In this document: one piece after another, positions 10,685 to 20,214 of the stretch
How the letters are laid out: each line of letters begins with the position of its first letter
How positions within the stretch are numbered: position 1 is the stretch's first letter
NCBI GenBank assembly: GCA_002633005.1
Contig: NMRA01000042.1
Coordinates: forward strand, 828,388-892,387
Source: Phoronis australis
Lineage: Eukaryota; Phoronida; Phoronidae
DNA length: 64,000 nucleotides
Reading direction: 5' to 3'
Notes under the pieces: model-generated
Databases searched by the model: none
Told to the model about the DNA's origin: nothing
Seen by the model: only the letters and a program-made list of their open reading frames with translations
Position numbers and translations under genes: made by a program

Positions 10685-12842
10685 GGCGGCAATGCTGAAA
10701 AGCAGACATCCCTGTCGTGTTGAGTCAGCTCGTCTAAACAAAGGTATGATGTGCATCAGCTGCGCAGATGCTGCTACCTTTGAGTATCTCAAGCAGGAGT
10801 GCCAGAATTTGACTCCAGCTGAGGCAGACCCAAGGTCTGCATACCATGTCATGAGTCCCGGGGTCCTGCCCCTCATGCATAAGGCCATCTGTCATGTCTC
10901 GGTCGACATTGCAGTGAGCAAGGAGGAATATTTCAATCTCCTTGATATCAGCAATCCAGATCAGGACGTGACAAAAGTTCACTATGTATCAGTTTGAGAG
11001 AACAAACCTAGTGCACAGTGCCCTACCAAGGGTCTAAGCTTTGTAATGGCCATAGAAGAATCTGCATGGCTAGTGCTCAAGGCAGTGGACTTCAAGCCTT
11101 ACTGCGGTCTTGGCAGGGTCCCTTTTAGGAACAAGACGGCTAAGCCTGCAGCTTGGAAAGTTGTAGCTGCTACGGCCACTAGGCCTTGTGCAGTGGTCGA
11201 GTCAGCCACAGAAACTGGTGCCGAAGATGTGGATAACACCAAGTTGACCTACGTGGAAGAAGGCGTCAAAGCTGACAAAGGCCGTGTGGTGGCCAAAATG
11301 GTCATTTCTGGCCTTCATCCAGTTGTAGTAACAGGTGATCAGCTGCGTGCCAACACCCCCAACTTGGTCGACCACACTGCAATTTTTGCAGTGTCGGGAG
11401 ATTCTAGTGAGGGGATGCATGTGAGTGACTGGTGACACACTAGCACGCTTCATGATGAGGAGCAGTTAATATTTTTACATTATAATTATGCTGCCTTTTC
11501 TCAAGTTTGGCATATAAATCTGCATCATGCCAGAAAAATCATCTGTTCTCCTGCAGCAGACTGAATAAAGATACTTGTTGTTTGTCTTTGATTCAGGAGC
11601 CTCACTGCAAGGGGAACACCATGATTGATGTTCCTAGAAAAGCCAAATTACATACATCATGGCTTGACACCAATTTGAGGCCAAGAGCAGCTGTTTTGGT
11701 GTCCAAAGACATATCATCAAGACCACTGCCAGACTTCTGTGACAGAGACAGAATGGCTGTACATGGAACCTTACTCGTCCAAATAGACTTGCCCGCACTG
11801 TTTGGTGGGTTTCGGCATACATGCCGGGTGACTCAGTTGAGGAACCTCCACCTGAGATGGTGCAGCACATTACACAACATTGTAGCAGCAATGGCATTCC
11901 ACTTGTAATTGGCTGCGCGGATGCTAATGCACATCATAACGTGTGGAACAGTACTGTCACTAACTCGAGAGGTGAATCCCTGTTAGAGTTCATTGTCAGC
12001 ACTCTACTGAATATTTGCAACAGAGGTCACAAACCCACTTTTGTTGTTCAGAATCGCCAAGAGATTCTAGATCTTACTTTGACTAGTATACCTGCAGCAG
12101 ATCTGGTGAAGAACTGGAGAGTTGACCTTTGTCCTCTCTCTCGGATCACAGATATATCAGGTTTGAGATGGCATTTTCTGCTATCCCCTTCTACACTGAG
12201 TACAGGGATATCAAAAAGGCTGATTGGCATATCTTCAATGAAGATTGTTCCAACTCACTTGATAACCTTGACAGTGGAAAACTCAACACTTTTACTGATG
12301 TTGATTTGCTGGCAAATAATGTCACAGCTGTGCTGACTAATGTCATCAATGTTGCCTGTCAAATGAGGATGGTGAGGCTTACTGGTAAACCTAATCGCCA
12401 AATATGGTGGACCAAAGAACTTGCATCTCTTCAGAAGAAGACAAGAAAATCTCATTGGAATGCTCAGCGAGTAGACACTGAAGAGGACTGGAACGCCTAC
12501 CATCAGGCAAACAGAACCTTCAAGTCTGCTACACAAAGGGCAAAAAGGAGCTCGAGGAGAAATTTTTGTTAGCAATCTTCAAGTTGGTCAGCAACAGCAA
12601 AACTTGTTCAGATTCGGAAGAAGGACAAGACTGCTCAGTTGGAGACTGTCCAAGTCCAACGAAAAGACGGTTCATACACCAGTTCACCTGGCGAAACTCA
12701 GGGCCATGCTAGATAAACACTAAAAATTAAAACCGAGACCAGCAAGAGATCTTTTATCTAATGCAGCTGCTACAATATGGAATTCTCTTAACCCAGAAAT
12801 TAAACGTTCCAATGGGGCTATTCGGAAAATCTACAATAACTA
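10685..12842 (+). pseudogene. Jockey-like LINE relic: ORF1, endonuclease, RT mostly lost
   Basis: Three parts survive, with frameshifts. At 10685-11432, an ORF1-like region (CISCADAATFEYL, LPLMHKAICHV, then FVMAIEESAWLVLKAV and VDFKPYCGLGRVPFR) resembles the DUF4780-type C-terminus of non-LTR ORF1 proteins. At 11570-12570, an endonuclease/exonuclease/phosphatase domain has IQEPHCKG, SAYMPGD, LVIGCADANAHHNVW, DLTLTSIP and LSDHRYIRFE, i.e. the Glu, Asp/Asn and Asp-His active-site blocks, with frame changes near 11810 and 12130. At 12718-12842, the typical LINE tail appears (ARDLLSNAAATIWNSLNPE). The reverse transcriptase expected between endonuclease and tail is missing, so the copy has a large internal deletion. 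Confidence 0.78.
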
Positions 12843-12878
12843 GAGGGCGCATGAGGAACCCTTTCCAGCTGAAAATTG

Positions 12879-12905
12879 ACCGTCGGACGGCCTTCGTCCG
12901 ACGGT
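12879..12905. repeat. GC-rich perfect hairpin
   Basis: Arms accgtcggacg and cgtccgacggt (11 bp, perfect) with a 5-base loop gcctt. It sits 35 bp after the LINE tail stop and could be a terminal structure of an element; no T-run follows. Confidence 0.6.
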
Positions 12906-13055
12906 TGGAGTTTGCTAATGCGAACACAATAGCCCATTGAATTCAGTCCAGCTGCCTGGGCTGCTTGGTCAGGTACGTAATCCTTTAATGACACCTCATT
13001 ATGCCATAAAACTACGTGCCTGTCGACTATTGGCAAAAAAAATAAAGTAGCCTAA

Positions 13056-16000
13056 GAGCTACGTCGGAGCCTGCCTGCGCCGCCTCCGGCAGCTTGGCTG
13101 AGGCCCGCCTAAGTGCTACGTCGGACCCTGCCTGCGCCGCCTCCGGCGGCTTGGCTGACGCCCACCTAAGTGCTACGTCGGAGCCTGCCTGCGCCGCCTC
13201 CGGCGGCTTGACTGAGGCCCGCCTAAGTGCTACGTCGGAGCCTGCCTGCACGGCCTCCGGCGGCTTGACTGAGGCCCGCCTAAGTGCTACGTCGGAGCCT
13301 GCCTGCGCCGCATCCGGCAGCTTGGCTGAGGCCCGCCTAAGTGCTACGTCTTAGCCTGCCTGCGCCGCCTCCGGCCGCTTGGCTGAGGCCGCCTAAGTGC
13401 TACAACGGAGCCTGCCTGCGCTGCCTCCGGCTGCTTGGCTGAAGCCCGCCTAAGTGCTACGTCTGAGCCTGCCTGCGCTGCCTCCGGCTGCTTGGCTGAG
13501 GCCGGCCTAAGTGCTACGTCGGAGCCTTCCTGCGCTGCCTCGGGCTGCTTGGCTGAGGCCCGCCTAAGTGCTACGTCGGAGCCTGCCTGCGATGCCTCCG
13601 ACTGCTTGGCTGAGGCCCGCCTAAGTGCTACGTCGGAGCCTGCCTGCGCTGCATCCGGCTGCTTGGCTAAGGCCCGCCTAAGTGCTACGTTGGAGCCTGC
13701 CTGCGCTGCCTCCGGCTGCTTGGCTGAGGCCCGCCTATGCGCTACGTCGGAGCCTCCCTGCGCTGCCTCCGGCTGCTTGGCTGAGGCCCGCCTAAGTGCT
13801 ACGTCGGAGCCTGCCTGCGCTGCCTCCGGCTGCTTGGCTGAGGCCCGCCTAAGTGCTACGCCCGGGCCTGCCTGCGCTGCCTCCGGCAGCTTGGCTGAGG
13901 CCCGCCTAAGTGCTACGCCCGGGCCTGCCTGCGCTGCCTCCGGCAGCTTGGCTGAGGCCCGCCTAAGTGCTACGCCCGGGCCTGCCTGCGCTGCCTCCGG
14001 CAGCTTGGCTGAGGCCCGCCTAAGTGCTACGCCCGGGCCTGCCTGCGCTGCCTCCGGCAGCTTGGCTGAGGCCCGCCTAAGTGCTACGCCCGGGCCTGCC
14101 TGCGCTGCCTCCGGCAGCTTGGCTGAGGCCCGCCTAAGTGCTACGCCCGGGCCTGCCTGCGCTGCCTCCGGCAGCTTGGCTGAGGCCCGCCTAAGTGCTA
14201 CGCCCGGGCCTGCCTGCGCTGCCTCCGGCAGCTTGGCTGAGGCCCGCCTAAGTGCTACGCCCGGGCCTGCCTGCGCTGCCTCCGGCAGCTTGGCTGAGGC
14301 CCGCCTAAGTGCTACGCCCGGGCCTGCCTGCGCTGCCTCCGGCAGCTTGGCTGAGGCCCGCCTAAGTGCTACGCCCGGGCCTGCCTGCGCTGCCTCCGGC
14401 AGCTTGGCTGAGGCCCGCCTAAGTGCTACGCCCGGGCCTGCCTGCGCTGCCTCCGGCAGCTTGGCTGAGGCCCGCCTAAGTGCTACGCCCGGGCCTGCCT
14501 GCGCTGCCTCCGGCAGCTTGGCTGAGGCCCGCCTAAGTGCTACGCCCGGGCCTGCCTGCGCTGCCTCCGGCAGCTTGGCTGAGGCCCGCCTAAGTGCTAC
14601 GCCCGGGCCTGCCTGCGCTGCCTCCGGCAGCTTGGCTGAGGCCCGCCTAAGTGCTACGCCCGGGCCTGCCTGCGCTGCCTCCGGCAGCTTGGCTGAGGCC
14701 CGCCTAAGTGCTACGCCCGGGCCTGCCTGCGCTGCCTCCGGCAGCTTGGCTGAGGCCCGCCTAAGTGCTACGCCCGGGCCTGCCTGCGCTGCCTCCGGCA
14801 GCTTGGCTGAGGCCCGCCTAAGTGCTACGCCCGGGCCTGCCTGCGCTGCCTCCGGCAGCTTGGCTGAGGCCCGCCTAAGTGCTACGCCCGGGCCTGCCTG
14901 CGCTGCCTCCGGCAGCTTGGCTGAGGCCCGCCTAAGTGCTACGCCCGGGCCTGCCTGCGCTGCCTCCGGCAGCTTGGCTGAGGCCCGCCTAAGTGCTACG
15001 CCCGGGCCTGCCTGCGCTGCCTCCGGCAGCTTGGCTGAGGCCCGCCTAAGTGCTACGCCCGGGCCTGCCTGCGCTGCCTCCGGCAGCTTGGCTGAGGCCC
15101 GCCTAAGTGCTACGCCCGGGCCTGCCTGCGCTGCCTCCGGCAGCTTGGCTGAGGCCCGCCTAAGTGCTAGGTCGGAGCCTGCCTGCGCTGCCTCCGGCTG
15201 CTTGGCTGAGGCCTGCCTAAGTGCTACGTTGGAGCCTGCCTGCGCTGCCTCAGGCTGCTTGGCTGAGGCCCGCCTAAGTGCTACGTTGGAGCCTGCCTGC
15301 GCTGCCTCTGTCTGCTTGGCTGAGGCCCGCCTAAGTGCTACGTTGGAGCCTGCCTGCGCTGCCTCCGGCTGCTTGGCTGAGGAACGCCTAAGTGCTACGT
15401 GGGAGCCTGCCTGCGCTGCCTCCGGCTGCTTGGCTGAGACCCGCCTAAGTGCTACGTGGGAGCCTGCCTGCGCTGCCTCCGGNAAGTGCTACAACGGAGC
15501 CTGCCTGCGCTGCCTCCGGCTGCTTGGCTGAGGCCCGCCTAAGTGCTACGTCTGAGCCTGCCTGCGCTGCCTCCGGCTGCTTGGCTGAGGCCCGCCTAAG
15601 TGCTACGTCGGAGCCTTCCTGCGCTGCCTCAGGCTGCTTGACTGAGGCCCGCCTAAGTGCTACGTCGGAGCCTGCCTGCGAAGCCTCCGGCTGCTTGGCT
15701 GAGGCCCGCCTAAGTGCTACGTCGGAGCCTGCCTGCGCTGCCACCGGCTGCTTGGCTGAGGCCCGCCTATGCGCTACGTCGGAGCCTCCCTGCGCTGCCT
15801 CTGGCTGCTTGGCTGAGGCCCGCCTAAGTGCTACATCGGAGCCTGCCTGCGCAGCCTCCGGCTGCTTGGCTGAGGCCCGCCTAAGTGCTACGTTGGAGCC
15901 TGCCTGCGCTGCCTCCGGCTGCTTGGCTGAGGCCCGCCTAAGTGCTACGTTGGAGCCTGCCTGCGCTGCCTCCGGCTGCTTGGCTGAGGCCCGCCTAAGT

Positions 16001-16320
16001 GCTACGTGGGAGCCTGCCTGCGCTGCCTCCGGCTGCTTGGCTGAGGCCCGCCTAAGTGCTACGTGGGAGCCTGCCTGCGCTGCCTCCGGCTGCTTGGCTG
16101 AGGCCCGCCTAAGTGCTACGTGGGAGCCTGCCTGCGCTGCCTCCGGCTGCTTGGCTGAGGCCCGCCTAAGTGCTACGTCGGAGCTTGCCTGTGCTGCCTC
16201 CGGCTGCTTGGCTGAGGCCCGCCTAAGTGCTACGTCGGAGCCTGCCTGCGCTGCTTGGCTGAGGCCCGCCTATGTCCTACGTCAGAGCCTGCCTGCGCTG
16301 CCTCCGGCTACTTGGTTGGG
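13056..16320. repeat. 57-bp minisatellite, about 57 copies
   Basis: The unit is 57 bp (19 codons) and repeats from about 13056 to 16320. The core has 23 consecutive units with cccggg at exact 57-bp spacing from 13861 to 15115 and no difference noticed between them. Flanking units are diverged (gtcgga, gttgga or gtggga in place of gcccgg). A single N at 15483 marks a sequencing break, so the true length may be greater. Since 57 is divisible by 3, one plus frame and one minus frame are open over long stretches (19-residue unit ATPGPACAASGSLAEARLS on plus). No start context, splice site or domain supports a real protein. Confidence 0.95.
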
Positions 16321-16439
16321 GCGTGGATTGCCTTGTAACAGGTTTTAGCGTAGTTCTCGTCTTTCCCGAATCCTAAAATCACAAAAACGTAGACTCGCAA
16401 AAACCGTGCAAATTCACAAAACTTTGATGGTTTTCTTTC

Positions 16440-16860
16440 TTTTAGTGACTTTATATATCAATCTGCCATTAATTGGGTCCCTTGACCATATTTTTAATAA
16501 GATTCGGGAAAAGGGAATACATTCATAACAAAACAGTGGAGTCGATAACATGACCAAATTTCTTTTTATATAAATATTCTTTAAGATGGAATCTGAAATA
16601 TGCCGATTCTGTTTTTAGTAAAACCTTTTCGTTTGAGCAATGTTTGTCAGTTTTTCATGAAATTACTGAAAGTCCCTGTTTTAACTAGCCCTCCCATGCC
16701 AAGGTAGATCAGTCAAAAGACAATCTCTAAAAGCCTGATGGGGAACAGTGCATAAAATACAAGATCTGAAAGTTTTTATTGAAATCCTATCAGCCCTTTG
16801 CAAGATATGTTTTCCGCCTTACCAAGTTTAAACATTTGTCTAGGATCTCCCATAACCTTT
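16440..16860 (+). repeat. Dispersed repeat, partner at 25010-25300
   Basis: Shares tgccattaattgggt, cataacatgaccaaattt-like text and related AT-rich sequence in the same order with 25010-25160. It is an old, unclassified repeat. The rest of 16330-17600 shows no gene. Confidence 0.5.
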
Positions 16861-16944
16861 ACCGGATGCTTGAACACTTTTCTTTTACCGCGCAGTGAAT
16901 GATGTCGTATAACTGTTGGTCTTCACATACGCCATATGTTGATC

Positions 16945-17005
16945 ACATCAGGTGTTGACTAACGGGTAAGCAGAAAGTCCTGGGTTCAAACCTTGGTGGG
17001 GACAG
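16945..17005 (+). other. tRNA-like B-box sequence (possible SINE head)
   Basis: ggttcaaacc at 16983-16992 fits the Pol III B box. The surrounding T arm (ctggg/cttgg) can pair using G-U wobbles. The A-box region upstream (tgactaacggg) is weak, so this is a degenerate tRNA-derived sequence at best. Confidence 0.3.
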
Positions 17006-17599
17006 AAAGCACTTTATGTGTAACTATGTAACACCTGACGCCAACAAATTGACAGACTTCAACAGAAGTCTCCAAGACTGCCAAATTTGGATAAACTTCT
17101 GGCCAGAGTAATTTGTTAGTTTACGTAGTCGAACTTTCGTCAGAGTTGAATGTCGTCATTGTGTCTAGTCCTTAATTTTTTGCGCAATAAATTGTTTTTG
17201 TTGAGATTAAGCTAGAATTGGATTGGATTCTATTGGAAAAGAAACAAATATTTTATTAGCCTTGTCAAATTACGACATTGTGTAGTTTAGTTTGAAAAAT
17301 ACTGTATGCCAGCCTTTGTGCCTTTACAGAGTATGTTTTATGTTGTATCATAATTTGGTGGTATGTTGGAAAAAATAAAAACTTAGACCTGTCCATGCAG
17401 ACATTGTTAAAGCAAAGACATATTCTTATTTTTAAATATCTTTAAAAACTATCCACCATTTTCGTCGTAACATACATCGTCTCCAGTGAGAGACTCCGGT
17501 CCACCTGCACTAACATGGAGAACATGTTATCCGTGACCCCCTGAGCTTTCCAAAAGGAATAGGCCCAACTCGAGGATTTCATTTTTGTCTATGAAAGTG

Positions 17600-18339
17600 T
17601 CTCATTAAAGGTATTAATTTTTTATAAAATCGAAAATTTGAAACCCTATACTGTTTTAAGTACTGGTTAAATTTGAAATTATGTAGAAGACGATTGCTAA
17701 TGCGTTAGAGTAGTATCAAGAACAGGAATTGAGTTTACAGTTTATTGTAATCTGCGAGAGAAAGCTTGCTTCACCACTTAGTTTTTTGTGAAATGAAAAG
17801 ACATTGATTCCAAGTTTTCTTATTAAAGGGAACAGTATTTTGTTCTGAATTAATTTAGCATACAGCTTTGTACCAAGACAAGGGCAACGGATGGTGTCCT
17901 ATGTCCGCCCTCTTGGACGACACCTTTTTCGCAGAGTTTGAACAACTAGGTGCCATACAAAAAGGCATGAAGAATTTTTTACTACACTGGCTAACAGTAA
18001 ATAATAAGAATCGGTGATACAATTATAAAACGCGATGTAAACTTTGTCCACCCAATGCCCCAATATGGAGCAGAAATATGTGATAAGCAGTCGATGCCCT
18101 GTCAACCACTGACATATCAGCCAATCAGAGAATGCTGTCAGCATTAGTGTTTTTACAATAAAATGTGAATCAGTTTTGTTTGGAGCGCAACTCGGGCAAA
18201 TGTGAGTTTTATGTGTTTGTTGGAACCGGTTTACTGCTGCATTATTTTTACTACAGTCATCTTTTAAACTTGGCATTGGGTAAAAATTAATCGCCGATAA
18301 TTTACAGGGATAGAAAAAATTGTTCATAATGTCTTGTAA
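17600..18339. other. Non-coding lead-in to tandem array
   Basis: No supported gene. A diverged relative of the downstream ~175-bp unit can be seen at about 17690-17830 (gagagaaagcttgcttcacc, then ttccaag). Confidence 0.4.
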
Positions 18340-19580
18340 TCTTTCAGGGAATGCTTACTTCACAACATAGGGTTTGTAAAGCGAAAATAGAATGGCCTGT
18401 TTAAACGTGGAATTCGGAAGAATATAATTGTTAACGTGTTCAATAAAGTCTCAAGATAAGAAAAAAGTTCTGCTTACAACATATTTTAACCCGCCAGAAA
18501 ATGTTTGGTTCACCAAGTGACTTTGTAAAGCTAATAAACAATCATTCCAAATTTAAGCAAGGGTGTGGCTTGCTTAAACTTGGAATTGGGTAGAAAACAA
18601 TTGAGAATGCATTCAGAGGTGTTCCAAACGTAATAGAAAAAAATGCATTTATGACATACTGTAACCGGTCAGAGAATATTTGCTACACCACACGATTTTT
18701 TGTAAAAAAGAAATTGAATTATTCCAAGTTTAAGCCAGGGCGTGGCTTGCTTAAACTTGGAATTGGGTACAAAAAAACTACGAAATGCATTCAGGGGTAT
18801 TTCAAAAGTAGTAGAAAATGCATTTACAATGTATTGCTACCAGTGAAAGAATGTTTGCTTAACCACGTGATTTTTTGTAAGGCGGAAACTGAATTATTCC
18901 AAGTTTAAGCGAGCCACGCCCTTGCTTAAACTTGGAATAGGGTAGAAAAAACTGCGAATGCGCTCAGAAGTGTTCCAAAATTATTATAAAATGCATTTAA
19001 AATGTCTTGCAACCAGTTACCGAATGTTTGGTTCACTATGGGATTTTTTGTAAAGCAGAAAGTGAATTATTTCAAGTTAAAGCAAGGGCGTATCTTGCTT
19101 AAACGTTGAATTTACGGGGTTAAAAAACTGCGAATGCTCTCAGAAGTATTCTAAAGGTAATAGAAAAAAGCATTTAAAATGTATTGCAACCAGTCAGAGA
19201 ATGTTTGGTTCACCACGTGAGTTTTTGTGAAGCAGAAATTGAGTTATTCCAAGTTGAAGCGAGCCACGCCCTTGCTCAAACTTGGAATTGGGTAGAAAAC
19301 AAATGACTGCGAATGCATTCATGTTTCGAAAGTAATAGAAAGTGCATTTATATTGTATTGAAACCATTAAGAGAAGGTTTGGTTCATATCGCGAATTTTT
19401 TAGAGAAGAAATTTAATTATTCCAAGTTTAAGCAACCAGTGCGTGGCTTGCTTAAACTCGGAACTAGGCAGAAAGAACTGCAAATGCGCTCAGAAGTGCT
19501 CTAAAGGTAATAGAAAAAAAAAACATTTAAAATGTATAGCAGCCAGTTAGAGAATGTTTACTTCACCCCTTGATCAAAGG
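18340..19580. repeat. ~175-bp tandem array with internal hairpin
   Basis: About seven units spaced 172-177 bp, each carrying gaatgtttggttcacc, a ttttttgtaaagc segment and an inverted repeat attccaagtttaagc ... gcttaaacttggaat followed by gggtagaaaa. The hairpin recurs at about 18545, 18720, 18895, 19070, 19245 and 19420. Its loop reads gggcgtggc in four units and gccacgccc in two (18895 and 19245), i.e. the loop is inverted. Confidence 0.88.
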
Positions 19581-19759
19581 TCAAACAGGCACTAATTTAT
19601 ATTGGAATAGGCAGCAACACAGAAATAATACGACTAAAATGACCACCGTAGCCATGGGGCTATGACCTTGAATGCCCGGTGCATTACTGATGGACACGTA
19701 ATCATAACTGATACATTCCTTAATTTTTTTATTCCAGTCCCTCGGTACTAACCAGTATT

Positions 19760-19871
19760 CATGACCACAGGCGTCCTCAGCTTCTGATCGTTCCCAATAC
19801 ACAACATACAAGTGTAGTATTATATGTAGTGTATTGGGGACGATCAGAAGCTGAGGACACCTGTGTTCATG
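19760..19871. repeat. 43-bp inverted repeat with 26-bp loop
   Basis: Arms 19760-19802 and 19829-19871 match almost perfectly in inverted orientation (core tcctcagcttctgatcg against cgatcagaagctgagga). It lies about 350 bp upstream of the FAM151B-like start. It may be a short hairpin element; a small-RNA role is untested. Confidence 0.9.
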
Positions 19872-20001
19872 ACCAGGCCACGGAAGCTTTATCTCGATTT
19901 TTTAGAAATCTTTTCTCCCCGTAGCCTACCAGTACGTTCAGTAACGATTCAGCTGTAGCCAAGTTTACGTAAGGGGTTTGGCACTGAGTTCACGCAACAC
20001 T

Positions 20002-20214
20002 CACTTCCGGATTCCAAGTTGCAGTACAACATTAGCAAACACTCAAAGTCGTTGCAGACGATCGACCGGCGGTTGAATAAGCAAATCACTCAAATCGGAA
20101 ACCGGAAGTGTCTTGCACCGGTGTAACATACTACGGTGTAACACATCGATCCCGTCGATATGGTTCGATTCACATCTGTTGTTTTCACACATTCAGTGAG
20201 AAGATTAACTCGTT
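20002..20214 (+). promoter_or_regulatory. Probable FAM151B-like promoter with paired ETS motifs
   Basis: cacttccgg (20002-20010) and ccggaagtg (20102-20110) are inverted copies of the ETS/GABP consensus about 100-200 bp before the ATG at 20215. No TATA box is obvious. ETS pairs are common in TATA-less housekeeping promoters, so this is plausible from sequence only. Confidence 0.45.

Noticed and set aside
13435-15531. 698-residue repetitive protein
   Set aside because: Open frame follows from a 57-bp unit without stops; minus strand is open too, and no start context, splice sites or unique domain are present.
13056-16320. Could be a CRISPR array
   Set aside because: Units are contiguous 57-mers with no unique spacers, in a eukaryotic sequence with split genes.
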